DNA from: Komagataeibacter intermedius TF2
GTDB lineage: Bacteria; Pseudomonadota; Alphaproteobacteria; Acetobacterales; Acetobacteraceae
Direction: 5' to 3'
Length of the DNA stretch: 64,000 bases
Assembly: GCF_000964425.1 (NCBI RefSeq)
Contig: NZ_BANF01000048.1
Location: 1 to 64,000, forward strand
This document shows positions 1 through 8,678 of this stretch, piece after piece (positions within the stretch are counted from its first letter, which is position 1; each line of letters opens with the position of its first letter). Under the pieces are notes generated by a model. The model saw only the letters and a program-made list of their open reading frames with translations. It had not been told where the DNA came from and searched no databases. Both the position numbers and the translations under genes were made by a program.

Positions 1-97
1 GGGATATAGGTCCCACTCACCACACCGTCAATCATAAAAATGCATATGGGCTAAAAAAATCACCGCGCCTTTTCAGCCCAATAGCCAAAAAACCGCA

Positions 98-1279
98 CTA
101 GGCCGCGCGATTGCGGTCCATCAGCATATTCGTAACAGCCGATTTGAACGGAGCCAGCGCATCCGCCACACGCAATCCGGCCTGACGCAGAACCCTGAAA
201 GCAGGCTCATCACGGGTATAAAGCGTTGCGATTCCATTGGTGGCGGCAAACAGGGGCGCTGTTGCAAGGCGGTGCCGACGTTCAAACCGCCGTAGCACAG
301 ACAGGCTGCCCGGCGATTCACCGCGCGCCAGCCCCGCCTCGACTTCCTGCGCCAGCGCTTCCTGTCCCTTCAGCCCAAGGTTGAAACCATGGGCGGTAAT
401 GGGATGCATGCCAACCGCCGCGTCACCGATCAGGGCAAAGCCGGGGGCTGCGAAACGGTGCGCATAGACGCCCCGTAGCGGATAGGCATGCCGGGTGCTG
501 ACCAGACGCATGTTCCCCAGCCGTCGCCCCACACGCTGCATGATTTCGGCATTGAAGGCATCGCGTTCCAGCGTGCGCAGGCGGTCGATTTCCTCCACCG
601 GCAGGGTCAGGACAATGGAAGACGCCCCGCCATTGACGGGCAGCAGGGCAATTGTCTGTCCTTCATCGAACCATTGCGTCGCGACATGATGGTGGGGCAG
701 CTCATGCGCCATGCGACAGACCAGCATGGCGCGCCTGAAATCATGCATGACCGCGCCAATGCGCTGCAGGCGGCGGATCTGTGAAAAGCGGCCATCCGCC
801 CCCACGGCCAGGCGGGATGTGATCTCGCCCCCATCATGCACGATCGTCATCTCTTCCCCGATGCGCCGGATATGCCGGGTGGATGTGCCGCCCGGCAGGC
901 GGATGCCGGGACGCTGGCTGGCTGCCAGATACAGCCCGCGCCGGATGCAATGGTTGGACACAAGGTATCCCAGCGCATCCACGCCACGCCCCTGCGTATC
1001 AAATGTAAGGGGATGGTTGCTGCGCCCGGTTTCCACCCGCGCTTCACGTAGGGGGGAAATGGCGACCTGCGGGATATGTTCCCACGCGCCCAGTTCCTTC
1101 AGCACCGAAACCGAATGATGGGTCAGGGCGATTTCGCGCCCGTCAAACGCAGGTTCGGCCCAGCGCGCCTGCGGCGCACGTTCCAGCACCGCGACGGACA
1201 GGCCACGCGCCTCCAGTGACAGGGCCGCGGCCAGCCCAGCCGGACCGCCACCCATTATCGTTACATCATGATATGCCAT
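98..1279 (-). CDS. ubiM: UbiM-type FAD-dependent ubiquinone hydroxylase
   Basis: A 393-residue flavoprotein monooxygenase of the UbiH/UbiF/Coq6 superfamily, expected to hydroxylate the benzoquinone ring during ubiquinone synthesis using O2 and NAD(P)H. The N-terminal dinucleotide fold carries GGGPAG at residues 10-15. The central DG motif is VGADGRFS at about 159-166, and the second FAD motif GDAAVGMHP lies at 285-293. The segment FDGREIALTHHS near residues 45-56 and the overall length fit the UbiM branch (5-demethoxyubiquinol hydroxylase) better than UbiH or UbiF, but this subfamily call rests on recollection, not alignment. It lies 40 bases downstream of the nitroreductase on the same strand and is probably co-transcribed with it. 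No other ubi gene is in the window. Confidence 0.85.
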   Translation of the reverse strand: MAYHDVTIMGGGPAGLAAALSLEARGLSVAVLERAPQARWAEPAFDGREIALTHHSVSVLKELGAWEHIPQVAISPLREARVETGRSNHPLTFDTQGRGVDALGYLVSNHCIRRGLYLAASQRPGIRLPGGTSTRHIRRIGEEMTIVHDGGEITSRLAVGADGRFSQIRRLQRIGAVMHDFRRAMLVCRMAHELPHHHVATQWFDEGQTIALLPVNGGASSIVLTLPVEEIDRLRTLERDAFNAEIMQRVGRRLGNMRLVSTRHAYPLRGVYAHRFAAPGFALIGDAAVGMHPITAHGFNLGLKGQEALAQEVEAGLARGESPGSLSVLRRFERRHRLATAPLFAATNGIATLYTRDEPAFRVLRQAGLRVADALAPFKSAVTNMLMDRNRAA

Positions 1280-1319
1280 GGCCTGCCTGCTTCCCTGTCC
1301 GTCTGCCGTCTTTTACAGA

Positions 1320-1907
1320 TCATGCATCCGCGCCGAACTGCACCGGCTTCCCGGTCCATTCGGCCACATATCCGTCAACATCGCGGCGCTTCGGCCCCCT
1401 GGCGTCCGGCTTTGGCGTGCCGACAAACAGGAAACCCGCCAGCCTGTGTGGAGCACGAAAGCCCAGTTCAGCCGCAAGTTCCGGGTCATAGGCCACGTCA
1501 CCACTGACCCATACCCCGCCAAAGCCCGTGGCATGCAGGGCGTTGAGAATGTTCATCGCCGCGGCGCCGACCGCCAGTTCCTGTTCGATCAGGGGAATCT
1601 TGTGTTCGGGACGCAGGTGCATGCCCAGCACGATGACCAGCGGCATGGTGGAAAAACGGGACTGCCGTTTTTCAATCTTCGCGGGATCAACATCCGGGTC
1701 CAGCCGCTTCATGCTGGCCACCACGCGCTGCGCCACTTCGGAACGGGCATCGCCACGCACCAGAACGTAACGCCAGGGGCGCAGCTTGCCATGGTCCGGC
1801 GCCCGCATGGCGGTGGACAGGATGGCATGCAGCACGTCGCCCGTGGGCGCGGGTTCCATCAGCGCATCGGTGGAAAAACGGGACAGAAGAAGATCAAGCG
1901 ATGTCAT
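1320..1907 (-). CDS. Nitroreductase family protein (YdjA-like)
   Basis: A 195-residue FMN-dependent nitroreductase-fold protein. The start of the protein, with an Arg close to the N terminus, then EPAPTGDVLHAIL and the MRAPDHGKLRPW segment at about residues 30-42, is typical of the compact single-domain YdjA branch, which binds FMN as a homodimer. Further on, ELAVGAAAMNILNALHATGFG forms the dimer and FMN-contact helix. The physiological substrate of this branch is not established. The start at 1907 is chosen because an AGGGA sequence precedes it; an open frame extends further upstream but without family-like sequence. It is divergent from hisB across 176 bases and lies just upstream of ubiM. 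Confidence 0.85.
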   Translation of the reverse strand: MTSLDLLLSRFSTDALMEPAPTGDVLHAILSTAMRAPDHGKLRPWRYVLVRGDARSEVAQRVVASMKRLDPDVDPAKIEKRQSRFSTMPLVIVLGMHLRPEHKIPLIEQELAVGAAAMNILNALHATGFGGVWVSGDVAYDPELAAELGFRAPHRLAGFLFVGTPKPDARGPKRRDVDGYVAEWTGKPVQFGADA

Positions 1908-2083
1908 ATGGTCGTTCCCTGATAAACCGGGTGCCCGCTGACAGTCCGTAGCCTGATGGCGGGAGCCGTGACGCGACACCATGCAGCAACTGCCCCGTCC
2001 TGCCAATATCCACCCCGCCATGCAGTGCCCGCGTCACGGGATCGGTATGGATTCCGGCCTCGGGCTTCTATAGAAGGGAGTGC

Positions 2084-2680
2084 ATGAATACCCCGCGCAC
2101 AGCCACGGTCCACCGCGCCACCAGCGAGACCGACATTACCGTCACCATCAACCTTGATGGCACGGGACAGACCCGCATCGACACCGGCATCGGGTTCCTT
2201 GACCACATGCTGACCGCCCTCGGCCGCCACAGCATGTGCGATCTGGACATTACCGCCAAGGGTGACCTGCATATCGATTACCACCATACGGTGGAGGATA
2301 CCGGCATCGCGCTGGGCAAGGCCTTTGCCCGGGCCATAGGCGACAAGCGTGGCATCCGCCGCTATGGCAGCGCCACCGTGCCGCTGGATGAAGCGCTGTG
2401 CGAAGCGGTCGTGGATATTTCGGGCCGTCCCTTCCTTGCGTGGTCCGTCACCTTCGGGCGCGACAAGATCGGGGACATGGACACCGAACTGTTTGAGGAA
2501 TTCTTCCGCGCCTTCGCCATGAGCGCCCTTGTCACGCTGCATGTCATCCAGCGCGCCGGACATAACTGCCACCACATTGCCGAAGCCGCGTTCAAGGCGC
2601 TGGCGCGCGCGCTGCGCACCGCAAGCGAGGCCGACCCACGCGCCGGCGGCATCATCCCGTCCACCAAAGGCAGCCTGTGA
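2084..2680 (+). CDS. hisB: Imidazoleglycerol-phosphate dehydratase
   Basis: A 198-residue monofunctional HisB, catalysing dehydration of imidazole glycerol phosphate to imidazole acetol phosphate in histidine synthesis. The metal-binding signatures are visible: [12 protein letters not shown] near residue 40, [14 protein letters not shown] near 65-78 and the C-terminal [20 protein letters not shown]. The length is usual for the monofunctional enzyme and there is no histidinol-phosphatase domain. GGGAG ends 4 bases before the ATG. It is the first gene of a tightly packed his operon; its stop overlaps the next start by four bases. hisG, hisD, hisC and hisI are not in this window. Confidence 0.97.
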   Translation: MNTPRTATVHRATSETDITVTINLDGTGQTRIDTGIGFLDHMLTALGRHSMCDLDITAKGDLHIDYHHTVEDTGIALGKAFARAIGDKRGIRRYGSATVPLDEALCEAVVDISGRPFLAWSVTFGRDKIGDMDTELFEEFFRAFAMSALVTLHVIQRAGHNCHHIAEAAFKALARALRTASEADPRAGGIIPSTKGSL

Positions 2681-3057
2681 CATTCTATTCCGCCCTGCTG
2701 CCCCCTGCCCGCGCTTTGGACCCAGCCCAACGGCCGGTCATGGTGGCGTGGCGCATGTCATGGCTGGTACTGCTGTCGGGATGGGTCGGGCTGGTGCTGC
2801 GTGGCTGCTGGATCAGCGGGCTGCTGGCCGGGGGCGCCAGCATCCTGACCAGACAGCTTCTGCCGCTGCCGGTCGCCGTGCCGCTGCTGGGCGGGATGCA
2901 CCTTCTGCTTGCGCTGAACGCCCCGGACCTGCGGCAGTGGGAACTGCGCCTGCGCGGCTACCGGGCCGCGCGCGGCGTTTACGCGACCAACCCCAAGGCA
3001 GCCCTGCTGCGCTGGATGGACCATGACCGGTCCCATCCCCTTTCCCCCGTATCATGA
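2677..3057 (+). CDS. Small membrane protein in the his operon (DUF2628-like)
   Basis: A 126-residue protein with two or three hydrophobic segments, at about residues 25-60 ([20 protein letters not shown]) and 62-82, followed by a short basic C-terminal stretch containing [12 protein letters not shown]. That LRGY-type motif after the membrane segments resembles DUF2628 proteins, which I recall lying between hisB and hisH in related alphaproteobacteria; I could not confirm the match. The function is unknown. Its start overlaps the hisB stop (ATGA) and its own stop overlaps the hisH start, so it is translationally coupled to histidine synthesis genes, although nothing in its sequence suggests an enzymatic step. 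Confidence 0.8.
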   Translation: MTFYSALLPPARALDPAQRPVMVAWRMSWLVLLSGWVGLVLRGCWISGLLAGGASILTRQLLPLPVAVPLLGGMHLLLALNAPDLRQWELRLRGYRAARGVYATNPKAALLRWMDHDRSHPLSPVS

Positions 3058-3740
3058 GGCATCCCATGCCCGCGCATCCTTCCGCCCAATCCATCGTGGT
3101 GATCGACTATAACGGTGGCAACCTTGCATCCGCCGCCCGCGCGCTGTCCCGCGCGGCGGCTGACAGCGGCATTGACGCCACCGTCACCATTACCGCCGAC
3201 CCGCAGGCCGTCAGGCAGGCCGACCGGATTGTCCTGCCCGGACAGGGCGCGTTCGCCGACTGTGCTGCGGGCCTTGCGGCGCGGCCCGGCCTGCATGACG
3301 CCATACTGGACGCAACCGATAACGGCACGCCCTTCCTTGGCATATGCGTGGGCATGCAGCTTATGGCCGAACGTGGGCGCGAACATGGGGTGACACAGGG
3401 GTTTGGCTGGATTGCGGGCGAAATCGCCCTGATGGACGCCCCGGGCCTGCGCCTGCCGCAGATGGGGTGGAACCAGCTTGAATTCACGCCCGGCGCCCAC
3501 CCGCTGACCGAAGGCCTGCCGGTGGAAGCGCACGGTTATTTCGTTCATTCCTTCGCCCTGCGCGACTATGATGCCGCGGACATGGTGGCGACCACCGATT
3601 ACGGCGGCACGGTGCCCGCCATTGTCGCGCGCGGCAACCGGGCGGGCACCCAGTTCCATGTAGAAAAAAGCCAGAAGGTCGGCCTGCGCATCCTGTCCAA
3701 TTTCCTGCGCTGGACACCTGCGCCGGGCAGCACGCCATGA
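3054..3740 (+). CDS. hisH: Imidazole glycerol phosphate synthase, glutaminase subunit
   Basis: A 228-residue class I glutamine amidotransferase that supplies ammonia to HisF for ring closure to imidazole glycerol phosphate and AICAR. The nucleophile Cys98 is in GICVGMQLM and the other triad residues are His202 and Glu204 in GTQFHVEKSQ. The oxyanion-strand region LPGQGAFADC is at about 61-70. The ATG at 3054 overlaps the preceding stop; a second ATG at residue 5 is possible. In the classical operon order hisH-hisA-hisF, it sits immediately upstream of hisA, here overlapping the acetyltransferase-hisA frame by four bases. Confidence 0.97.
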   Translation: MRHPMPAHPSAQSIVVIDYNGGNLASAARALSRAAADSGIDATVTITADPQAVRQADRIVLPGQGAFADCAAGLAARPGLHDAILDATDNGTPFLGICVGMQLMAERGREHGVTQGFGWIAGEIALMDAPGLRLPQMGWNQLEFTPGAHPLTEGLPVEAHGYFVHSFALRDYDAADMVATTDYGGTVPAIVARGNRAGTQFHVEKSQKVGLRILSNFLRWTPAPGSTP

Positions 3741-5089
3741 CACGGCGGACCGCAACCGCCGGCACCGTCCATGCCGAACGCGTGCAGCAGATGCATGAAG
3801 ACGACCTGCATGCCCTGTGCGATGCGACCAATGCCGCCATTCTGGACGGCGGCGGCTTCGGCTGGCTGGCCCCGCCCCCGCGTGAGACGCTGGAACGGTA
3901 TTTCCGTGGCGTCCTGCTGGTGCCCGAACGCCAGATGTTCGTGGCTCGGCTGGATGACATGATCGTGGGGTCGGCACAGCTTGTGCGCCCGCCGCGCAAT
4001 AACGAAGCGCAGGCCATGAGCGCGACCCTCATGCATTTCTATATCGCCCCCTATGCCCGCGGGCTGGGGCTGGGCCGCCTGCTTCTGACCGAAGTGGAAA
4101 GCTGCGCGCGCAGCATGGGATACCAGATCATCAACCTGGACGTGCGCGAAACCCAGACCGATGCCGTCCGCCTGTTCCGCAGCAGCGGCTTCCACCACTG
4201 GGGCACCCACCCCAGCTACGCCCGCACGGACGGACGCACCGTGCGCGGCCTGTTTTTCACCAAGCGCCTGCAGGATGACGAGCGGATCGTACCCGCCCAC
4301 CCGCTGGCGGCTTCAACCCCCATTCCTGCAGCAGGACATGCCCCCGTGACCGGACACAGCCTGACACTCTATCCCGCAATCGACCTCAAGGACGGCACAT
4401 GCGTGCGCCTGCGCCGGGGGGAAATGGACAACGCCACCGTCTATTCCGATGATCCCGGCGCGCAGGCGCGGGCATGGATCGACGCCGGATGCAGCTGGCT
4501 GCACGTGGTGGACCTGAATGGCGCCTTCGCGGGGCGTTCGGCCAATACCGAAGCGATCGAGGCGATCATCGCCAATGCCTCTGTCCCGGTGCAGCTTGGT
4601 GGCGGGCTGCGCGATCTGGACAGCATCGGCAAATGGCTCAATGCCGGGATCAGCCGCGTGATCCTGGGGTCCATCGCGGTCAAGAACCCCGAGCTGGTGC
4701 GCGAGGCCTGCCGCCTGTTCCCCGGCCGGATCGTGGCCGGGATTGACGCGCGCAGCGGACAGGTCGCAACCGAAGGCTGGGCCGAGACATCAGAAATGAA
4801 GGCCGTGGACCTGGGCCAGCGCATGCAGGACGCGGGCGTTGCCGCCGTCATCTTCACCGAAATCAGCCGCGACGGCATGCTGACGGGCATTGATATCGAA
4901 CAGACCGCCGACATGGCCAACGCCCTGTCCATTCCCGTCATCGCCAGCGGCGGGGTGGGCAATCTTGAACATCTCGAAGCCCTGCGCGCGGCGACCGCGC
5001 AGGCGCCGGGCATTGAGGGCGTGATCGTGGGCCGCGCGCTGTATGACGGACGCATCGACCTGGGCGAAGCCCTGCGGGTCCTGTCCTGA
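3737..5089 (+). CDS. hisA: GNAT acetyltransferase fused in frame to HisA (ProFAR isomerase)
   Basis: A single 450-codon frame holds two domains. Residues about 1-190 are a GNAT N-acetyltransferase, with the acetyl-CoA loop RGLGLG at 108-113 followed by a helix and the C-terminal fold ending FFTKRL. After a Pro/Ala-rich linker, residues 204-450 are a full-length HisA, the isomerase that opens the ribose ring of ProFAR. The two catalytic aspartates are Asp216 in [10 protein letters not shown] and Asp379 in [10 protein letters not shown]. No stop codon separates the domains. A GTG at residue 204, preceded by AGGAC, would yield a normal 247-residue HisA, so the locus may produce a fusion, a free HisA, or both. 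The gene overlaps hisH upstream and hisF downstream. The substrate of the acetyltransferase is unknown. Confidence 0.93.
   Translation: MTRRTATAGTVHAERVQQMHEDDLHALCDATNAAILDGGGFGWLAPPPRETLERYFRGVLLVPERQMFVARLDDMIVGSAQLVRPPRNNEAQAMSATLMHFYIAPYARGLGLGRLLLTEVESCARSMGYQIINLDVRETQTDAVRLFRSSGFHHWGTHPSYARTDGRTVRGLFFTKRLQDDERIVPAHPLAASTPIPAAGHAPVTGHSLTLYPAIDLKDGTCVRLRRGEMDNATVYSDDPGAQARAWIDAGCSWLHVVDLNGAFAGRSANTEAIEAIIANASVPVQLGGGLRDLDSIGKWLNAGISRVILGSIAVKNPELVREACRLFPGRIVAGIDARSGQVATEGWAETSEMKAVDLGQRMQDAGVAAVIFTEISRDGMLTGIDIEQTADMANALSIPVIASGGVGNLEHLEALRAATAQAPGIEGVIVGRALYDGRIDLGEALRVLS
4333..4348 (+). promoter_or_regulatory. Possible internal ribosome binding site and GTG start for HisA
   Basis: AGGAC at 4333-4337 lies 8 bases ahead of an in-frame GTG at 4346-4348. 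Translation from this GTG would begin exactly at the natural N terminus of a HisA domain, 247 residues long. This suggests two separate genes joined by loss of the acetyltransferase stop, or dual translation. It is inferred from position and sequence only. Confidence 0.5.
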
Positions 5090-5850
5090 TGCTGAAACTG
5101 CGTGTCATCCCGTGTCTGGATGTCAAGAATGGCCGGGTGGTCAAGGGCGTCAACTTCGTCTCGCTGCGCGACGCGGGCGACCCGGTGGAACAGGCCGCCG
5201 TGTACGACGCGGCCGGGGCGGATGAACTGACCTTCCTCGACATCACCGCCAGCAATGAAAACCGCGACACCATCCTTGATGTCGTCAGTCGCACGGCGGA
5301 ACGCATCTTCCTGCCGCTGACGGTGGGCGGCGGCGTGCGCACCACGGACGACATGCGCCGCCTGCTGCTGGCGGGGGCAGACAAGTGCGCCATGAACTCA
5401 GCCGCCGTCTCGCGCCCGGAACTGGTCAGTGAGGCCGCGCAGAAATTCGGCAGCCAGTGCGTGGTCGTCGCCATTGACGCGCGCAGCGATGGCCATGGGT
5501 CATGGGAAGTCTATACCCATGGCGGCCGCACCCCCACCGGGCGCAACGTGATCGACTGGTGCCGCGAAGTGGCCGAACGGGGCGCGGGCGAGATCCTGCT
5601 GACCAGCATGGACCGCGATGGCACGGGCAAGGGGTTCGACCTTGACCTGCTGCGCGCGGCCAATGCGGCGGTACGCATTCCCATCGTGGCCTCTGGCGGG
5701 GTTGGGGAACTGGCGCATTTTGTCGAAGGCGCCCGCGCTGGCGCCACCGGCCTGCTGGCCGCCAGCGTCTTCCATTTCGGCCAGTTCACCATTCCACAGG
5801 TCAAGCAGGCGCTGGCGGCAGCGGGCCTGCCGGTCCGCCTGAGTGACTGA
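5089..5850 (+). CDS. hisF: Imidazole glycerol phosphate synthase, cyclase subunit
   Basis: A 253-residue TIM-barrel cyclase that, with HisH, converts PRFAR and ammonia to imidazole glycerol phosphate and AICAR. The two catalytic aspartates fall at the canonical positions, Asp11 in IPCLDVKNG and Asp130 in [10 protein letters not shown]. The phosphate-binding loops LTVGGGVRT and VASGGVG are intact, as is [13 protein letters not shown] near 172-184. The start codon shares one base with the hisA stop (TGATG), which implies translational coupling. Length and motifs are entirely ordinary. Confidence 0.98.
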   Translation: MLKLRVIPCLDVKNGRVVKGVNFVSLRDAGDPVEQAAVYDAAGADELTFLDITASNENRDTILDVVSRTAERIFLPLTVGGGVRTTDDMRRLLLAGADKCAMNSAAVSRPELVSEAAQKFGSQCVVVAIDARSDGHGSWEVYTHGGRTPTGRNVIDWCREVAERGAGEILLTSMDRDGTGKGFDLDLLRAANAAVRIPIVASGGVGELAHFVEGARAGATGLLAASVFHFGQFTIPQVKQALAAAGLPVRLSD

Positions 5851-5883
5851 TCCCCTTAATCCCCTGCCTATCGGAGCACTGTG

Positions 5884-6294
5884 ATGGCCAAGCCAGAAAA
5901 ATCCCGCAAGAACGCCCCGGCAAAAGCCGCCGCCAGCCTGAAGCTGGAAGCGGTGGGGCCTGCCACCCCTGATGTGCTGGACCGCCTGTTCGATGTTGTG
6001 GAATCCCGGCGCGGCACGGACCCGTCCGTCAGCCATTCCGCCCGGCTTCTGGCGCGCGGCCGACGCAAGATCGCGCAGAAATTCGGCGAGGAAGCCGTTG
6101 AATGCCTGATCGAGGCCGTGGCGGGCAACCGGGGCGAACTGGTCAGCGAAAGCGCGGATGTGCTGTACCACCTGATCGTGATGTGGGTGGATGCCGGGGT
6201 GAAACCGGCTGAAGTCTGGGCGGAACTTCTGCGTCGCGAAGGCACCAGCGGCGTCGCTGAAAAGGCGTCGCGCCCGCGCGACCCGCTGGCCTGA
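5884..6294 (+). CDS. hisE: Phosphoribosyl-ATP pyrophosphatase
   Basis: A 136-residue stand-alone HisE of the MazG-like all-alpha NTP pyrophosphatase family, hydrolysing PR-ATP to PR-AMP, the second step of histidine synthesis. The catalytic acidic helices are [14 protein letters not shown] and [13 protein letters not shown]. It has a basic Ala/Lys-rich N-terminal extension of about 25 residues ([13 protein letters not shown]) before the family core. ATG at 5884 was preferred to GTG at 5881 because GGAG at 5873-5876 is spaced better for it. The partner cyclohydrolase hisI is not present here. Confidence 0.95.
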   Translation: MAKPEKSRKNAPAKAAASLKLEAVGPATPDVLDRLFDVVESRRGTDPSVSHSARLLARGRRKIAQKFGEEAVECLIEAVAGNRGELVSESADVLYHLIVMWVDAGVKPAEVWAELLRREGTSGVAEKASRPRDPLA

Positions 6295-6321
6295 TCCCCA
6301 TTCGCAAACAGGAGATACCTC

Positions 6322-6699
6322 ATGGCCGTCAACGGCACCGGACCCTACGATCCGCAGAACGTATTCGCCCGCATCCTGCGCGGTGAACTGCCATGCAAGA
6401 AAGTGTACGAGGACGAATACGCCCTCGCCTTCCATGACATCGCGCCCAAGGCGCCCGTGCATGTGCTGGTCATCCCCAAGGGACCGTTCGTTTCCTTTGC
6501 CGATTTCAGCCGCAATGGCACGGAAGCTGAAATAACCGGCTTCACCCGCGCGGTGGGACAGGTCGCGCGCGACCTGAATCTGGAAACGCCCGGCTACCGC
6601 CTGCTGTCCAATGTTGGCGTGGAAGGCGGACAGGAAGTGCCGCATTTCCATGTTCACCTGTTTGGCGGCAGGGCGCTGGGCGCCATGCTGCCTGGCTGA
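6322..6699 (+). CDS. HIT-family nucleotide-binding hydrolase (HinT-like)
   Basis: A 125-residue histidine-triad protein of the HinT branch, purine nucleoside phosphoramidases acting on adenylated amines. The triad HFHVH occupies residues 108-112 near the C terminus, and the N-terminal segment FARILRGELPCKKVYEDE with ALAFHDIAPKAPVHVLVIPK is typical of HinT. The AGGAG at 6311-6315 precedes the ATG. It is the last gene of the his operon; a HIT gene after hisE is common in alphaproteobacteria. Its stop is only three bases from the convergent stop of the ABC transporter, and no terminator hairpin is visible between them. Confidence 0.94.
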   Translation: MAVNGTGPYDPQNVFARILRGELPCKKVYEDEYALAFHDIAPKAPVHVLVIPKGPFVSFADFSRNGTEAEITGFTRAVGQVARDLNLETPGYRLLSNVGVEGGQEVPHFHVHLFGGRALGAMLPG

Positions 6700-6702
6700 T
6701 GC

Positions 6703-8487
6703 CTACAGGGACTGGAGTTCAAACAGTCCGCGATAGATTCCCCCCTCGCGCGCCATGAGGGCCGCGTGGGGGCCATCCTCGCACACCTGTCCGTGACGGA
6801 ACACGATGATGCGGTCCAGCCCCATCACGGTGGACAGCCGGTGGGCGATGACCAGAACCGTGCGTCCGGCCATCAGCCGTTCCATCGCCTGCTGGACCAG
6901 CATTTCCGAACGGGAATCAAGGCTGGATGTCGCCTCGTCCATGATGACAATGGGCGCGTGGCTCAGAAACGCGCGGGCGATGGCGATGCGCTGGCGTTCC
7001 CCACCCGACAGCTTGACGCCGCGTTCGCCCACCATGGTGGCATAACCACGCGGCAGGCGGGCAATGAAGTCCGCCGCATTGGCCTGCCGGGCCGCATGTG
7101 CGATCTCCGCATCCGTGGCGTCCGGACGGCCATAGGCAATGTTTTCCGCCAGCGAACGATGGAACAGCAGCGGCTCCTGCGGCACGATGGCAATCTGCCC
7201 GCGCAGGCTGGCCTGCGTGACGGTGGCGATATCCGTCCCGTCAACCGTGATCCGTCCCCCCTGCACGTCATACAGCCGCTGCACCAGCCGTGTCAGCGTG
7301 GTCTTGCCCGAACCCGACGGACCGACAAGGGCCACCCTGCTGCCCGGCGCGATATCAAGGCTCAGGTCATCGAACAGCAGCCTGCCATGCTGGCGTTCAT
7401 AGCCAAAGCGCACATGCTCGAAACGGATATGACCATGCGTCACCCGCAGGGGCACGGCACCGGGGCGATCAGCCACCGCAGGCTGCATATGGAACAGGGT
7501 GACCAGTTCCTCCATTTCATTGACCGAACGCTGCACGACCGAAATCTGCTGGCCGATATCGCGCAGATAGCCCTGGATCACGAACATCATGGTCAGCACA
7601 TAGGCCACATCCCCCGGCCCCGCGCGACCATGCACCCATAGCAGCGCCACTCCCGCGATCAGCACCATGCGCATGACAAGGGCGGCCAGGTTCTGCAGGT
7701 TTGCGCTGTCGGTCCCACGCAGCCACGACCGCACCGTGCGCTGCCGCCAGCGGCCCGCCACCCGTGCCAGCCGCGCGTCCTCCCGCGCTTCCGCGCCGCA
7801 TGCCTTCACCACCGCATTGCATGTCACCGCATCGGACAGGGTTGCCCCCATGCGCGTATCCCATGCATTGGCAAGACGCGCGGATGGCGCGACATACCGC
7901 AGCGTCAGCATGACCGACAGCGCCACCAGTGCCGCGGCCCCCACCGCCAGCACCAGTCCCATCAGGGGCCAGTGAAAGGCCAGCACGGCTGTCGTGGCGC
8001 ACAGCACGATCCCCTCCGGCACCAGCATGAGCAGCAGCGTATCCCCCAGCGTGTCCACCGCCCCCATTCCGCGCGTGATGCGCCGTACGGTTGACCCGGC
8101 GAAGTTGGAGGCATGCCATTCGCTGGAAAACCGCTGCACGCGGGCGAACACCTCCGTCACGATGCCGGTCATGACATGCGATGTCAGGTGGGAAATGCCG
8201 ATATAGGCCGTACGCCGCGCAATGATGCCACCCAGCCCCAGCACGGTCAGGCCGACCACATCCCATATGGCGCGATGGACCGCAGCGTGCCGGGCGGGAC
8301 CGGACACGTCATTGACCAGCCAGCCCGCCAGCAGCGGCATCATCACATCCGCCACGGTGGCCGATGCGATCCCCGCCAGCGTCCATGCCAGAAAACCGGG
8401 ATACGCGCGCCACCTGCGCCAGACAAAGCCCAGCACGGCGGAAAATTCATGTCGTCCCGATGCAGGACGGGAAAGAAAGGATACCAT
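6703..8487 (-). CDS. ABC exporter, fused permease and ATPase
   Basis: A type IV (MsbA/LmrA-like) half-transporter of about 594 residues. Numbering from a possible GTG start at 8496, the six-helix membrane domain spans roughly residues 20-310. The nucleotide-binding domain follows, with Walker A GPSGSGKTT at 392-400, signature LSGGERQR at 496-503, Walker B VIMDEA at 517-522 and the switch histidine in IAHRLS. It should work as a homodimer or with a partner, exporting a lipid, peptide or drug. The substrate cannot be read from the sequence. ATG at 8487 is used here; neither start has a good Shine-Dalgarno. It is convergent with the HIT gene and divergent from nth. Confidence 0.9.
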   Translation of the reverse strand: MVSFLSRPASGRHEFSAVLGFVWRRWRAYPGFLAWTLAGIASATVADVMMPLLAGWLVNDVSGPARHAAVHRAIWDVVGLTVLGLGGIIARRTAYIGISHLTSHVMTGIVTEVFARVQRFSSEWHASNFAGSTVRRITRGMGAVDTLGDTLLLMLVPEGIVLCATTAVLAFHWPLMGLVLAVGAAALVALSVMLTLRYVAPSARLANAWDTRMGATLSDAVTCNAVVKACGAEAREDARLARVAGRWRQRTVRSWLRGTDSANLQNLAALVMRMVLIAGVALLWVHGRAGPGDVAYVLTMMFVIQGYLRDIGQQISVVQRSVNEMEELVTLFHMQPAVADRPGAVPLRVTHGHIRFEHVRFGYERQHGRLLFDDLSLDIAPGSRVALVGPSGSGKTTLTRLVQRLYDVQGGRITVDGTDIATVTQASLRGQIAIVPQEPLLFHRSLAENIAYGRPDATDAEIAHAARQANAADFIARLPRGYATMVGERGVKLSGGERQRIAIARAFLSHAPIVIMDEATSSLDSRSEMLVQQAMERLMAGRTVLVIAHRLSTVMGLDRIIVFRHGQVCEDGPHAALMAREGGIYRGLFELQSL

Positions 8488-8678
8488 TGCCAACACGCCA
8501 TGATGCAGGAAACCGCACGGCCATGTGCTCAGGCATCCATGCGCCGCCGGGGCCGGAACGACTAGCCCCCACCGCGGCCATGCGCAAGGCCGATGGCCGC
8601 CGCCGGATGGCAGGGTGATTTACACCGCCCCCCGCAACGCCGCACAATGGCGTGCGATCCACCGCCTGCGAGTACCAG

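Noticed and set aside
1-97. Terminator for ubiM at the left edge
   Set aside because: Short A runs are present but no stem of useful length was found.
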